Shown: positions 1 through 9,281 of the stretch, one piece after another
Numbering within the stretch: the stretch's first letter is position 1
Layout of the letters: each line of letters opens with the position of its first letter
Assembly (NCBI GenBank): GCA_017937125.1
Contig: JAGBEH010000001.1
Span: 806,001 to 870,000, forward strand
DNA from: Alistipes sp.
GTDB lineage: Bacteria > Bacteroidota > Bacteroidia > Bacteroidales > Rikenellaceae
Length of the DNA stretch: 64,000 nucleotides
Reading direction: 5' to 3'
Program-made: the position numbers and the translations under genes
Notes under the pieces: model-generated
Seen by the model: the letters and a program-made list of their open reading frames with translations, nothing else
Told to the model about the DNA's origin: nothing
The model's database searches: none

Positions 1-1
1 T

Positions 2-187
2 TTCGCCGCCTTCGTAATGGCTCTCGGAATGTTCCTGTCTCTGTTTGCCGATGGTTCGGACGGTACGGGTGCCTCCGCAACCCTGCAATTCGTATATATG
101 GGTATATATATTTTCTTCGTTCTGGCAGGCGGCGGCAAATATTCGTTCGACTATTATATGTCCGGGGCGAACAAAGTGTCCTATTAG
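2..187 (+). CDS. DoxX-like membrane protein, 3' end only
   Basis: An open frame enters from the window edge and stops with TAG at 185-187, giving the last 61 residues of a protein. It has two hydrophobic stretches (about residues 1-16 and 29-43) and ends in a GGGKYSFDYYM motif, which resembles the C-terminal GxGxySlD end of DoxX-type small membrane proteins. The family assignment rests on this short tail only. No gene follows closely; a separate promoter precedes the next gene, so this is probably the end of its transcription unit. Confidence 0.55.
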   Translation, partial: FAAFVMALGMFLSLFADGSDGTGASATLQFVYMGIYIFFVLAGGGKYSFDYYMSGANKVSY

Positions 188-239
188 GGCAAATTATTGA
201 GCAGAAAGGTGAAAGTGTTTATTTCAATGATAAAATCAT

Positions 240-247
240 TATATTTG
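240..247 (+). promoter_or_regulatory. Bacteroidetes -7 box for the secreted thioredoxin-fold gene
   Basis: TATATTTG matches the TAnnTTTG consensus and lies 32 bases before the ATG at 280. No convincing TTTG -33 element is seen at the usual spacing. Confidence 0.55.
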
Positions 248-279
248 CAACACTTTTCGTATTATTAAATAAATATACT

Positions 280-804
280 ATGAAAACAAAAACTCTATTG
301 GCGATATGCCTCGCAGCATTATGTGCTGGATCGGTCAATGCCCAGAATCCGAAATTACCGAAGAAAGTCGAAAACGTAACCATACTCGATCTTAACGGAG
401 ACCCTGCTTCGTTGCCTTATTGGGGTGAAAAGAACCTGATGATCTTCTATATCGATCCCGACAAACATAAGCAGAATCAGAATTTTACCGACGAAATGGA
501 GGCCAACCACAAGGCCGAAGGCGAAAACCTTTACGGGTTCGGTATTATGAACCTCAAGGATGCCCCGATGGTGCCGAACAGCGTAGCCCGTTCGATGGCG
601 AAAAAACGCACCGAAAAGAACGGGGCGACGGTGCTTGCAGATCAGAATCTGGAGGTTGCCAAAGCCTGGGGGCTGGGCGACTGCAACAATATGTTCGTCT
701 TGCTCGTGGTTACCAAGGAGGGCGAACTGGTGTACTGCAAGAAGGGCGAATTGTCGCGCGCCGACATAGATGATTTCTATAAGTTCATCGAGAAGTACAA
801 ATAA
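280..804 (+). CDS. Secreted YtfJ-like thioredoxin-fold protein
   Basis: A 174-residue protein with a clear signal peptide (MKTKTLLAICLAALCAGSVNAQ, cleavage after about residue 21). The rest resembles the thioredoxin-like fold of periplasmic YtfJ proteins: a beta-strand near residues 50-56 (NLMIFYID), then a helix, then a late strand (MFVLLVVTKEGELVY) before a C-terminal helix. There is no CxxC redox pair; the cysteines near residues 135 and 151 are isolated, so thiol exchange is unlikely. The role is unknown. It is followed after 9 bases by an outer-membrane protein gene, so the two probably share a transcript. Confidence 0.7.
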   Translation: MKTKTLLAICLAALCAGSVNAQNPKLPKKVENVTILDLNGDPASLPYWGEKNLMIFYIDPDKHKQNQNFTDEMEANHKAEGENLYGFGIMNLKDAPMVPNSVARSMAKKRTEKNGATVLADQNLEVAKAWGLGDCNNMFVLLVVTKEGELVYCKKGELSRADIDDFYKFIEKYK

Positions 805-813
805 TACTGCGCT

Positions 814-2070
814 TTGCGTCGTCTCCTCATCGTTTCGTTGTTATGTCTCTGCGGGCACGCATTCGGTGCCGAAACGCGGGACAGCATATACGTGAACAAC
901 GCGGATACGATACGCTATCATTATACGCCGCTGACCGATACGGATTCCATCAAATCCGATTCGGCAGCGGCGGTTGCCGTTAAAGATACCCTGCCTCCGA
1001 AACGGAACTTTTTCAAACGCGTAATAGACTATTTCGGGCAGTCGGCCGTGGACAAGACTTTCGAGAAGAAAATGGACTTTACCATAATAGGCGGACCGTC
1101 GTATTCGAGTGAAAAGAGTTTGTGCCTCGGTGTACTGGCTGCGGGGTTGTATCGCATCGATCGCAGGGACTCGATTACCCCGCCGTCCAATATCTCGTTA
1201 TTCGGCACCGTCTCGATAAACGGGTTCTATTCGGTCGGGGTGTCGGGAAATACCTTTTTTCGGCAGGGCCGTCATCGGCTCGACTACGAACTCGCGGTTC
1301 AATCCGAACCTACCGATTTCTGGGGGCTCGGTTATTACAACGGTCTGAACAATGCGGCGGGCAGCTATACTGGCAAGAAATATATGCTCGACGCCAAATA
1401 TATGCACGCGGTTTTCAAAAATACGTATTTGGGACTGACCTTGAAATTCAACTATACCGAAGCCGTAAAACTGTCGCGTCCTCAATATATCCAAGGGCAG
1501 CGCCGTCAGTATGCGGGCGTTGCCGTCGGGACGTTTATCGAATACGATTCGCGCGATGTAATTACCTTCCCGACAAGAGGTTGGTACGTGAGTGTTCACG
1601 GATCGGTTCAACCCAAGGGGGTCGGTAATGCAGGCCATACGCTGTTTAGGGCCAAAACGACCTTGGATTTTTACCAGCGCGTCTGGAAGGGAGGCATACT
1701 CTGTTTCGACCTCTACGGCGAATTCAATTCGGCCCATACGCCGTGGACTATGTATGCCACATTCGGCGGCAGCACACGTATGAGAGGATATTATGAGGGC
1801 AGGTTCAACGATCTGAATATGATAACGTTGCAGGTGGAACTGAGACAGCGTATATGGAAGCGCATAGGCGCCGTAGTCTGGGGCGGCGCAGGAAATGTAT
1901 TTCGTTCTTTCGGCAGTTTCGAATGGGAACATACATTGCCCAATTACGGTGTCGGCCTGCGTTGGGAGTTGAAAAAACATATGAACGTACGCCTCGATTA
2001 CGGATTCGGACGAAAGGCCGAGGGCGGTCTTATCAACGGGTTCGTAATGTCCATAAATGAAGCTTTTTGA
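814..2070 (+). CDS. Omp85-type (BamA/TamA C-terminal domain) outer-membrane protein
   Basis: This 418-residue protein starts at a TTG nine bases after the previous stop; that start is chosen because it gives a complete signal peptide (MRRLLIVSLLCLCGHAFGAE). The remainder is rich in alternating aromatic and polar residues typical of beta-strands. It carries features of the bacterial surface-antigen (D15) barrel: a central DSRDVITFPTRGWY segment, an RMRGYYEGRFND loop (the conserved RGY) and a final strand with FGRKAEGG. No POTRA domains fit in the short N-terminal part, so this is the barrel-only form common in Bacteroidetes. It overlaps the next gene by 14 bases. The substrate or role is not evident. 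Confidence 0.75.
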   Translation: MRRLLIVSLLCLCGHAFGAETRDSIYVNNADTIRYHYTPLTDTDSIKSDSAAAVAVKDTLPPKRNFFKRVIDYFGQSAVDKTFEKKMDFTIIGGPSYSSEKSLCLGVLAAGLYRIDRRDSITPPSNISLFGTVSINGFYSVGVSGNTFFRQGRHRLDYELAVQSEPTDFWGLGYYNGLNNAAGSYTGKKYMLDAKYMHAVFKNTYLGLTLKFNYTEAVKLSRPQYIQGQRRQYAGVAVGTFIEYDSRDVITFPTRGWYVSVHGSVQPKGVGNAGHTLFRAKTTLDFYQRVWKGGILCFDLYGEFNSAHTPWTMYATFGGSTRMRGYYEGRFNDLNMITLQVELRQRIWKRIGAVVWGGAGNVFRSFGSFEWEHTLPNYGVGLRWELKKHMNVRLDYGFGRKAEGGLINGFVMSINEAF

Positions 2071-3772
2071 GAGAATGGGTAAGAAACTCGATAAATGGAG
2101 ATTGGCGCCGAGCCGTCGGGCTTTGGTGCTGCTGATATATCTGCTCGTTGCGCTGATGATTCCGAATGCGGCTCTGGCAATCACGGAGTCATATACGGGA
2201 TGGTCTGTTATTGCGGGGATATTTATTCCCTTGGGGGCTTATCTGGTCGCCAATGTTATAACCCGCCGTGTCGGCATAACGGTTATGTGTATGGTGCCGA
2301 TAATCATTCTGTGCACATTCCAGCTGGTGCTGCTGTATCTCTACGGCAACTCCATCATCGCTGCGGATATGTTCATCAACCTGCTGACGACCAATCCGGA
2401 TGAAGCCTCCGAACTGCTCAATAATCTCTATCCTGCCGTATTCGTCGTCTGCATAATATATGCTCCGATACTTGTTGAAGCTTTCTTGCAGATAAGAAGG
2501 AAAATGCGTCTGACAATCAAAATGCAGGAGCGTATAAAATGGGCTGGTGCGGTTTGTCTGGGCATCGGGCTGGCGGCACTTATCCCCGCCTATAAAAAGG
2601 GAAGCGGCAATATCGTCGGAAACGAAATTTTCCCGATCAATGTCATATGCAACTTCAATGTCGCATTGGCTGCCAATAACGACGCTATGCATTATGCATC
2701 CACGTCGAAGTTATTCAGGTATAACGTATCCCGCGGCGGGAAATCCGACGAGCGGGAGATATATGTATATATTATCGGAGAGGCGTCGCGTGCCGCCAAC
2801 TGGAATCTCTACGGGTATGAGCGCGAAACCAATCAGTACCTGAAGCGGCGGGATGACATCTATCTGTTCAAAAATGTCATCACTCAGAGCAACACGACCC
2901 ATAAAAGCGTCCCGTTATTCCTTTCGTCGGTCGCCACCGATCAGCATCGGGATTTGTTTTACCGCAAAGGATTGGCGGCATTGTTCAACGAGGCCGGATT
3001 CCGCACCTATTTCCTGTCGAACCAATCGCCGCAGGGGGCTATGGTAGACCATCTTGCCAAAGAGGCGAACGAGGTCGTCTATATAGGCGCTCCGCGCCAC
3101 GATATGCAGCTCCTGCGGATGATGCGGCGTATAATCGAGACCGATGACAACAACGACCTGCTGTTTATCTTGCATTGCTACGGTTCGCATTTCAGCTACC
3201 ATCAGCGTTATCCCCGCGAATTTGCGGTCTATCAACCCGATAACGACGTGGCCATACAGCCTCAGAATGCCGATATGATAAGGAATGCCTATGATAATTC
3301 CATATCCTATACCGACTATTTCCTCAACAGTACGATAGATTATCTCGATGCCCTCGGAGTATGTTCGACGCTGATATATTGTTCGGATCACGGGGAGGAT
3401 ATTTTCGACGACGAACGCGGCAGGTTCCTGCACGCCTCTCCTACCGTGACATATTACCAGCTGCACGTTCCCTGTCTCGCGTGGTTTTCGGACAAGTATG
3501 CGCAGCTGTATCCCGAGAAAACGGCAGCGGCGAAAAAACACCGCTGGTCTGCGGCTACGACCCACTCGATGTTCCACACTATGGCCGATATGGCCTCTTT
3601 GGAGAGTGCGTTCATCGACCGTTCGGTATCGTTCGTAAGCGATGATTTCGTCGAGAATGCACCGAGGTACTACCTTAACGATCATAACGAGGCGGTGCCC
3701 TTCGATAAAAAGATAGGCATTACGAAGCAGGACAGGCGATTGTTCGCCATACACGGCATTCGGCTGGAGTAA
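2057..3772 (+). CDS. Phosphoethanolamine transferase (EptA-like, sulfatase superfamily)
   Basis: The 571-residue protein has about five membrane helices in residues 20-190, followed by a periplasmic alkaline-phosphatase-fold domain. Family motifs are visible: GEASRAANWNLYGYERETN near residues 240-258, the nucleophile threonine in NTTHKSVP near residue 280, and the metal-binding SDHGEDIFDD near residues 443-452. Enzymes of this family move phosphoethanolamine from phosphatidylethanolamine to lipid A or other surface glycans, often giving resistance to cationic peptides. The acceptor here cannot be told from sequence. The gene overlaps the upstream barrel-protein gene by 14 bases, so it is likely co-transcribed with it. 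A strong hairpin follows. Confidence 0.82.
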   Translation: MKLFERMGKKLDKWRLAPSRRALVLLIYLLVALMIPNAALAITESYTGWSVIAGIFIPLGAYLVANVITRRVGITVMCMVPIIILCTFQLVLLYLYGNSIIAADMFINLLTTNPDEASELLNNLYPAVFVVCIIYAPILVEAFLQIRRKMRLTIKMQERIKWAGAVCLGIGLAALIPAYKKGSGNIVGNEIFPINVICNFNVALAANNDAMHYASTSKLFRYNVSRGGKSDEREIYVYIIGEASRAANWNLYGYERETNQYLKRRDDIYLFKNVITQSNTTHKSVPLFLSSVATDQHRDLFYRKGLAALFNEAGFRTYFLSNQSPQGAMVDHLAKEANEVVYIGAPRHDMQLLRMMRRIIETDDNNDLLFILHCYGSHFSYHQRYPREFAVYQPDNDVAIQPQNADMIRNAYDNSISYTDYFLNSTIDYLDALGVCSTLIYCSDHGEDIFDDERGRFLHASPTVTYYQLHVPCLAWFSDKYAQLYPEKTAAAKKHRWSAATTHSMFHTMADMASLESAFIDRSVSFVSDDFVENAPRYYLNDHNEAVPFDKKIGITKQDRRLFAIHGIRLE

Positions 3773-3789
3773 GCGGAGAAGGAAATAAA

Positions 3790-3819
3790 AAAAACTGTTT
3801 TCATCCGAAAACAGTTTTT
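3790..3819. terminator. Bidirectional terminator between ept-like gene and histone gene
   Basis: A perfect 13-base stem (AAAAACTGTTTTC paired with its complement) around the loop ATCC. The A and T runs give a U-tract on either strand, so it can serve both convergent genes. Confidence 0.85.
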
Positions 3820-3840
3820 AGCAGAAAAAAATAATAGGAA

Positions 3841-4017
3841 TTATTTTTTAGCTTCCTCGACGGATACCTTGCGGAACTCCTTCAGAAGTTTGCAAAGCTC
3901 GAGAGCTGCCTTACGGGCACGAGTACCTGCCGCCTTGTTGTTTTTCTCTACCTGAGCGGCTGCATTCTCCTGAAAAGCCGCTACCTGAGCATTGATTTGG
4001 TCTACTAAGTTTTTCAT
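3841..4017 (-). CDS. Histone H1-like (Hc1-type) DNA-binding protein
   Basis: The 58-residue product starts MKNLVDQINAQ and ends VSVEEAKK. It is lysine- and alanine-rich with a long amphipathic helix, matching the small Hc1-like histone proteins of Bacteroidetes. A longer reading frame begins 12 codons upstream, but the ATG at 4017 fits the family's usual N-terminus and lies 34 bases after the -7 box. Such proteins bind DNA without sequence preference and are thought to shape the nucleoid. The gene stands alone with its own promoter and terminator. Confidence 0.8.
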   Translation of the reverse strand: MKNLVDQINAQVAAFQENAAAQVEKNNKAAGTRARKAALELCKLLKEFRKVSVEEAKK

Positions 4018-4050
4018 AACATTTCTAATGTTTGTGGTTGTTACTTCAAG

Positions 4051-4081
4051 CAAAGGTATAAAAATATTGGAATATTACAAA
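4051..4081 (-). promoter_or_regulatory. Promoter of the histone gene
   Basis: On the minus strand TACCTTTG (4051-4058) is preceded by TTTG (4078-4081) at exactly 19 bases, a near-ideal Bacteroidetes promoter. Confidence 0.8.
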
Positions 4082-4231
4082 CTTTTGCGTTAAAAAATCA
4101 TCGGTATCGGCTGATAAATATAATTTTACCGTATTCCGACGCCTTTTGTTCGTTCCGAAATCGCAATACCCGCCCGATAATGCGGGCATAAATCGGGGTT
4201 GCGTATGATTGCGAATGTCGAGCAAATATTC

Positions 4232-4239
4232 TATATTTG
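4232..4239 (+). promoter_or_regulatory. -7 box for feoAB
   Basis: TATATTTG lies 23 bases before the ATG at 4263, with ATTG about 20 bases upstream. No Fur-like palindrome is obvious around it. Confidence 0.65.
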
Positions 4240-4262
4240 CATTCGCAAAAATATGAAGTTTT

Positions 4263-6620
4263 ATGCGTCTGTCTGATCTGAAAACCGGAGAATCGGGAGT
4301 TATTCTGAAAGTCCTGGGACACGGAGGCTTCCGCCGCCGAATTATGGAAATGGGGTTTGTGCGCGGCAAATCCGTGGAGGTGATGCTGAACGCTCCGTTG
4401 CAGGATCCTATCGAATATAAAATTATGGGCTACGACATCTCGCTGCGCCGCAGCGAGGCGGAGATGATAGTGATTATCACCGAGCAGGAGGCGCAGGCCA
4501 TATTGAAAGACGAGCATATCGACAGCCGACAGGCCGATTGTCTCGAAGAGGCGGTGTCGCGCGAGTCGAAACAGATAAACGTGGCTCTCGTCGGCAATCC
4601 GAACAGCGGAAAGACATCGTTGTTCAATGCCATATCGGGAAGCCATGAGCATGTCGGCAATTACAGCGGCGTTACGGTCGATGCCAAACGCGGGTATCGC
4701 ACCTATCGCGGATATAAATTCGTAATCACCGATCTGCCGGGCACGTATGCATTGTCCGCATACACGCCCGAGGAGCTTTATGTCAGACGGCATCTTGAAA
4801 CGGATATGCCCGATGTGGTCGTAAATGCCGTCGTGGCATCGAATCTCGAACGCAATCTGTATCTCACGACCGAACTGATAGATATAAATCCGCGAATCGT
4901 CGTGGCTCTGAATATGTACGACGAACTCGAAGCGAGCGGGGCGAAGCTCGACTATGACAGCCTCGGGCGAATGATGGGCGTCCCGATGGTTCCCGTAGTG
5001 GCAAAGAGCGGCAAGGGGCTCGAACAGTTGCTCGATACCGTTATCGCCGTTTATGAGAACGAGGACGAACGGGTGCGCCACATCCATATCAACCAAGGTA
5101 GCGTGATAGAAGAGTCGCTCGGTATCCTGAATGAGGATATGGGCCGCAATCGCGACCAGCTTCCGAAGATGTTTCCGCCGCGGTATTTCGCTATGAAACT
5201 GCTGGAGGGCGACAGGGATGTCGAGAAGATGTTGCGCAACTGCAAGGATTACGACCGATGGATCGCCATCCGCAACAGGGAATCCGAGAAAATAACCGAA
5301 CTCCTCGAGGAGGATGTCGAAACGGCATTCGCGAATCGGAAATACGGATTTATCTCGGGTGCATTGAAAGAGACATATACGCCGGGCAAGCACGAAGAGG
5401 CGCGGATGACCGATGCGATAGATGCGCTTGTGACCCATCGTATCTGGGGATTCCCGATATTCTTCCTTATTATGGGGCTGATGTTCTTCTGTACTTTTAC
5501 GCTCGGTGCCTATCCTCAGGAGTGGATGGAGATACTCGTCGGATGGCTGAGATACGCGGTGGAACTCATAATGCCCGAGGGTGTACTGCGAGACCTTATA
5601 GTAGACGGAATGATCGGGGGTGTCGGCAGTGTAATCGTATTCCTGCCGAATATTATGATCTTGTATCTGTTCATCTCGTTTATGGAGGATTCGGGATATT
5701 TGGCACGCGCCGCGTTCATAATGGACAAGGTTATGCATCGCATCGGGCTGCACGGCAAATCGTTCATCCCGCTCGTTATGGGCTTCGGCTGCAATGTCCC
5801 CGCGATAATAGCCTCGCGTACCATCGAAAGCCGCAGCAGCAGGATAATTACCGTGCTGATAACTCCGTTTATGTCGTGCAGCGCACGCTTGCCCATATAT
5901 ATACTGCTTGTCGGGACATTCTTCTCGGCATATGCGGGGCTGGTGATGACTATGTTGTATGTGTTCGGGGTTCTTCTGGCGATAGTCACGGCCCGTATGA
6001 TGCGGAGGTTCCTGTTCAAGGAAGACGAGACCCCGTTCGTTATGGAGCTGCCGCCCTATCGTATTCCTACGATGAAGGCCATATTGTTGCATATGTGGAG
6101 CAAGTGCGCCCAATATCTTCGAAAGATGGGCGGACTGATATTGGTGGCGTCGGTTGTCGTTTGGTTCCTGAGCTACTATCCGCAGACAGACGATACGGTA
6201 AGCAAGTCCGACCATTACGAGAATTCCTACCTCGGCCGTATCGGCAAGGCTTGCGAGCCCGTTTTCGCACCTCTCGGCTTCGGCTGGAAAGCAAGCGTGG
6301 CACTGTTGTCGGGACTTCCGGCGAAGGAGATAATCGTCAGCACTATGGGGGTGCTGTACACCGACGGTGAAAGTCAGGATGCGGAAGAGGCGGATGAATC
6401 CGCATTGTCTGCGCAGTTAAAGGCCAGCGGCGATTTCGATACGGCGTCGGCCGCCGCATTCCTGCTCTTCATACTAATATATTTCCCCTGCATAGCCACT
6501 GTCATAGCTACGGCCAACGAAATAGGATGGAAATGGGCGGCGGGGTCGGTAGTGTACAGTACGACAGTCGCGTGGATTGTCGCCTATGCGGCATATAACC
6601 TTATAGGCTGGCTGTTATGA
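4263..6620 (+). CDS. feoB: Fused FeoA-FeoB ferrous iron transporter
   Basis: The 785-residue protein begins with a FeoA (SH3-like) domain in residues 1-75, a fusion usual in Bacteroidetes. A FeoB G-domain follows, with G1 GNPNSGKT near residue 111, G2 region SGVTVDAKRG, G3 DLPGTYAL and G4 ALNMYD. The C-terminal membrane part has two Gate motifs (for example FGCNVPAI) and FeoB core helices. It imports Fe2+ across the inner membrane. The next gene, a FeoB-associated small Cys-rich protein, overlaps it by four bases (ATGA), so translation is probably coupled. Confidence 0.95.
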   Translation: MRLSDLKTGESGVILKVLGHGGFRRRIMEMGFVRGKSVEVMLNAPLQDPIEYKIMGYDISLRRSEAEMIVIITEQEAQAILKDEHIDSRQADCLEEAVSRESKQINVALVGNPNSGKTSLFNAISGSHEHVGNYSGVTVDAKRGYRTYRGYKFVITDLPGTYALSAYTPEELYVRRHLETDMPDVVVNAVVASNLERNLYLTTELIDINPRIVVALNMYDELEASGAKLDYDSLGRMMGVPMVPVVAKSGKGLEQLLDTVIAVYENEDERVRHIHINQGSVIEESLGILNEDMGRNRDQLPKMFPPRYFAMKLLEGDRDVEKMLRNCKDYDRWIAIRNRESEKITELLEEDVETAFANRKYGFISGALKETYTPGKHEEARMTDAIDALVTHRIWGFPIFFLIMGLMFFCTFTLGAYPQEWMEILVGWLRYAVELIMPEGVLRDLIVDGMIGGVGSVIVFLPNIMILYLFISFMEDSGYLARAAFIMDKVMHRIGLHGKSFIPLVMGFGCNVPAIIASRTIESRSSRIITVLITPFMSCSARLPIYILLVGTFFSAYAGLVMTMLYVFGVLLAIVTARMMRRFLFKEDETPFVMELPPYRIPTMKAILLHMWSKCAQYLRKMGGLILVASVVVWFLSYYPQTDDTVSKSDHYENSYLGRIGKACEPVFAPLGFGWKASVALLSGLPAKEIIVSTMGVLYTDGESQDAEEADESALSAQLKASGDFDTASAAAFLLFILIYFPCIATVIATANEIGWKWAAGSVVYSTTVAWIVAYAAYNLIGWLL

Positions 6621-6805
6621 ATTGGCAGGAATATGCGGTAGCGGCCATCGGTATTTTCATAACGGTCCTTGCCGTCGTACGGATAGTAAATGCGATAAAA
6701 AAGCGCAAGGCGTATAACCCTTGCGCAAATTGTCCGCAAACTGATTGCAAACTGAAAGAACTTCGCGGATCAGAGTGCGAAAAGGACGAGCATCTGAGCC
6801 GTTAG
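6617..6805 (+). CDS. FeoB-associated Cys-rich membrane protein
   Basis: A 62-residue protein with one N-terminal membrane helix (residues 5-27), then a basic turn and the cysteine cluster NPCANCPQTDC plus one more Cys near the end. This layout matches the small FeoB-associated Cys-rich family. It starts inside the feoB stop codon. Its last 36 bases overlap the 3' end of the opposite-strand transporter gene. It may act in iron handling next to FeoB; a direct function has not been shown from the sequence. Confidence 0.8.
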   Translation: MNWQEYAVAAIGIFITVLAVVRIVNAIKKRKAYNPCANCPQTDCKLKELRGSECEKDEHLSR

Positions 6806-8428
6806 CACCCTGAGGAACATCACTACGGGATAGACGGTCGCATAACTTACCGACGGCATATCGTTGCCTGCGGTGGAGTTCGAGAACGACAGTGCGATAG
6901 GGTCCGTCATACTGCCCGACAGCATACCCATAAGCGTATAGAAATTCATCTTCGTAACCAACCGCGCGAAAACGCCGACGATGATGACAGGCACGACCGT
7001 TATCAGTGCGCCATACCCTATCCATACGTATCCGCCGTTCATAACGGTGTCGATGAATCCGTCTCCCGCGCCGAGTCCTACGGCAGCGAGGAACAGCGAT
7101 ATTCCCACCTCGCGCAACATAAGGTTGGCACTCATCGTGGTGTAGGTTATCAGGTGCATATGCGTTCCGAAACGGCCGATAAGTATGGCGACGATGAGCG
7201 GTCCTCCCGCAAGTCCGAGTTTTACGGGCTGCGGTACGTTGAGCAGCGGAACGGAGCCGAGCAGCACGCCCAGTGCGATGCCGAGGAATATGGTGAGGAT
7301 ATGCGGCTCGTGCAGCTTCTTGAGTGAGTTGCCCAACAATGAGGCGACCTGCTCTACCGCTTTTTCGGTGCCGACGACCATCACTTTGTCGCCGAGCTGG
7401 AGTTCCATACCCTGATAAGGTATGAGGTCCACGCCGGCACGATTCACGCGCGTTATGTTGATTCCGTATTTCGTGCGCAGACGCAAGTCGGAGAAACGCT
7501 TGCCGTTGATTTTGGAGCGGGTGATCACTATGCGGCGCGATACCAGCTGGCTGTCGAAGGCGCGCCATTCTTTTTCGGCCATATCTATTTCGCGGCCTAT
7601 GAACGTTACGATAGCCTCGCGGTCTTCGGCCGAACATACTATCAGCAGACGGTCGCCGATATGCATAATGCTGTCTGCATCGGCAATGATGATCGAATCG
7701 TCCTTGCGGGCGATGCGCGAAATGACGAACTGGCGGTTTATGAGTTCGCGGATATGCCCTACGCTCTGCCCCTCGATCATAGAATTGGTCACCTCCATCG
7801 AGAATTTGGTGGCGAATTTGTTCTCGTTATTCAGCTGATGCAACCCCTCGTCCTCTTTGGTGAAATTCACGCGCAGCGCATAGCGCATAACGATAATGGC
7901 TATTATGAGACCGAGCACCCCGAGCGGATAGGTCACGGCATATGCCATAGCTATGCTGGTGTCCTCGACGCCTGTGGCATCGGAATATGCCTGCTGTGCG
8001 GCACCGAGACCGGGTGTATTGGTGACGGCTCCCGACAATATGCCGACCATTGTCGATAGAGGCGTATCGGTAGCGAGATGAATCCCGTAAGTGATCAGTA
8101 CGCCGATCAATACTACCGCCGATGCGAGAGTTACGAGTGTTATGCCGCCCTGCTTGAGCGACGAGAAGAAACTCGGTCCTACCTGCAATCCTATCGAAAA
8201 TACGAACAGTATCAGTCCGAACTCCTTGATGAAATGCAATGTCTTGGGGTCGAGCGTCATCCCGAAATGGCTCGCGGCAATGCCGACGAACAGTATCCAC
8301 GTGGCTCCCAGCGATATGCCGCGGAATTTGATTTTGCCGAGCAGTACGCCTATCGTGATTACCGATGACAGGATAAGTACGGAATGGGCTATGCCGCTGC
8401 CGAAAAAAAGATTATATAACCAATCCAT
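6770..8428 (-). CDS. YidE/YbjL-type (aspartate-alanine exchanger family) transporter
   Basis: The 552-residue protein has two hydrophobic halves of about five membrane helices each, separated by a soluble centre (roughly residues 190-370). That centre holds two TrkA-C-like domains, seen as NSMIEGQSVGHIRELI and as KRFSDLRLRTKYGINITRV. Each half has the glycine-rich signature of the family (GAVTNTPGLGAAQQAY and GSMTDPIALSF). Members exchange small anionic substrates; the substrate here is unknown. A minus-strand -7 box sits 29 bases upstream of the start. Its 3' end overlaps the FeoB-associated gene on the other strand. Confidence 0.85.
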   Translation of the reverse strand: MDWLYNLFFGSGIAHSVLILSSVITIGVLLGKIKFRGISLGATWILFVGIAASHFGMTLDPKTLHFIKEFGLILFVFSIGLQVGPSFFSSLKQGGITLVTLASAVVLIGVLITYGIHLATDTPLSTMVGILSGAVTNTPGLGAAQQAYSDATGVEDTSIAMAYAVTYPLGVLGLIIAIIVMRYALRVNFTKEDEGLHQLNNENKFATKFSMEVTNSMIEGQSVGHIRELINRQFVISRIARKDDSIIIADADSIMHIGDRLLIVCSAEDREAIVTFIGREIDMAEKEWRAFDSQLVSRRIVITRSKINGKRFSDLRLRTKYGINITRVNRAGVDLIPYQGMELQLGDKVMVVGTEKAVEQVASLLGNSLKKLHEPHILTIFLGIALGVLLGSVPLLNVPQPVKLGLAGGPLIVAILIGRFGTHMHLITYTTMSANLMLREVGISLFLAAVGLGAGDGFIDTVMNGGYVWIGYGALITVVPVIIVGVFARLVTKMNFYTLMGMLSGSMTDPIALSFSNSTAGNDMPSVSYATVYPVVMFLRVLTAQMLVLFAL

Positions 8429-8457
8429 AAAAGGGAAGAATTAACCTAAATGCGGCA

Positions 8458-8465
8458 CAAAAGTA
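8458..8465 (-). promoter_or_regulatory. -7 box of the YidE-type transporter gene
   Basis: Minus-strand TACTTTTG, 29 bases before the ATG at 8428. The 8466-8585 stretch between it and lrgB shows nothing else. Confidence 0.6.
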
Positions 8466-8585
8466 ATAACTAAATATGATTCTTAAAAATTTTCAATAAA
8501 TTTTCGAACGAATGCGTACGATTTTGCATCGTCGCACGGAAAAGCAGCGGCGGACGGAATCGTATATAGTATAATTTCCGGGCGT

Positions 8586-9281
8586 TCAATAGAGATATTT
8601 TTCGATCAGCGGCAACAGCAATGCGGTCGCAATGCCCATAAGAGCCATCGCCAGTCCGCTCATCGCACCTTCAACGGCTCCCTGTTCTATTGCACGTGCC
8701 GTGCCTACGCCGTGTGCCGCCGAGCCCATAGCAAGTCCTTGGGCTTTCGGATTCCGAATACCGAAAAGTTTTAACAGCCGGAACCCTATCATATTGCCGA
8801 AAATGCCGACGCAGAATACCACTACGGATGTGACGGTCACCTCCCCGCCCAACGGTGCCGCAACGGCGACGGCGATAGGCACCGTTACCGATTTGGGTGC
8901 TATGGATGTCAATATCGTACGGTCGGCACCCATATACTCGGCTATATACACCACGCTTATGATGCCGACGATACAGCCCGACAATATTGAGGCGAGTATG
9001 GGGGCCGTCTGTCCCTTCATCTGCTCTTTCTGTTCGTACAACAGGTATCCCAATGCGACTACCGACATACCGAGCGCGAAATTGAGTATCTCGGTTGCCT
9101 CCCGATATCGTTCGTAAGGCACGCCCAATATTTTCAGGAATGCAATCATCGCCAGGAACGTAAGCAGGACAGGGTGCAGAAATACTGTATGTGTCCGACG
9201 GTACAGGGATGAACATCCGCAATACAACCCTATCGTGAGGGTCAGAAGACAAAGGTCGGATTTCAATATGGACTCGATCAT
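8586..9281 (-). CDS. lrgB: LrgB/CidB family membrane protein
   Basis: The 231-residue, very hydrophobic protein starts MIESILKSDLCLLTLTIGLYCG. It contains the LrgB core: PKSVTVPIAVAVAAPLGG and GSAAHGVGTARAIEQG near the C-terminus. LrgA and LrgB form a pair linked in other bacteria to murein hydrolase control and, more recently, to export of small organic acids. The start is the ATG that overlaps the lrgA stop by four bases. A longer frame runs on upstream, but it is a different reading of lrgA and is not used. Confidence 0.88.
   Translation of the reverse strand: MIESILKSDLCLLTLTIGLYCGCSSLYRRTHTVFLHPVLLTFLAMIAFLKILGVPYERYREATEILNFALGMSVVALGYLLYEQKEQMKGQTAPILASILSGCIVGIISVVYIAEYMGADRTILTSIAPKSVTVPIAVAVAAPLGGEVTVTSVVVFCVGIFGNMIGFRLLKLFGIRNPKAQGLAMGSAAHGVGTARAIEQGAVEGAMSGLAMALMGIATALLLPLIEKYLY

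Noticed and set aside
1198-2184. A 328-codon minus-strand frame opposite the barrel protein
   Set aside because: No motif and overlaps two well-supported genes on the other strand.
4098-6215. A 705-codon open frame on the minus strand opposite feoB
   Set aside because: It is a mirror of the feoB coding sequence with an unnatural composition (rich in His, Arg and Tyr) and no domain. The feoB frame has all family motifs.
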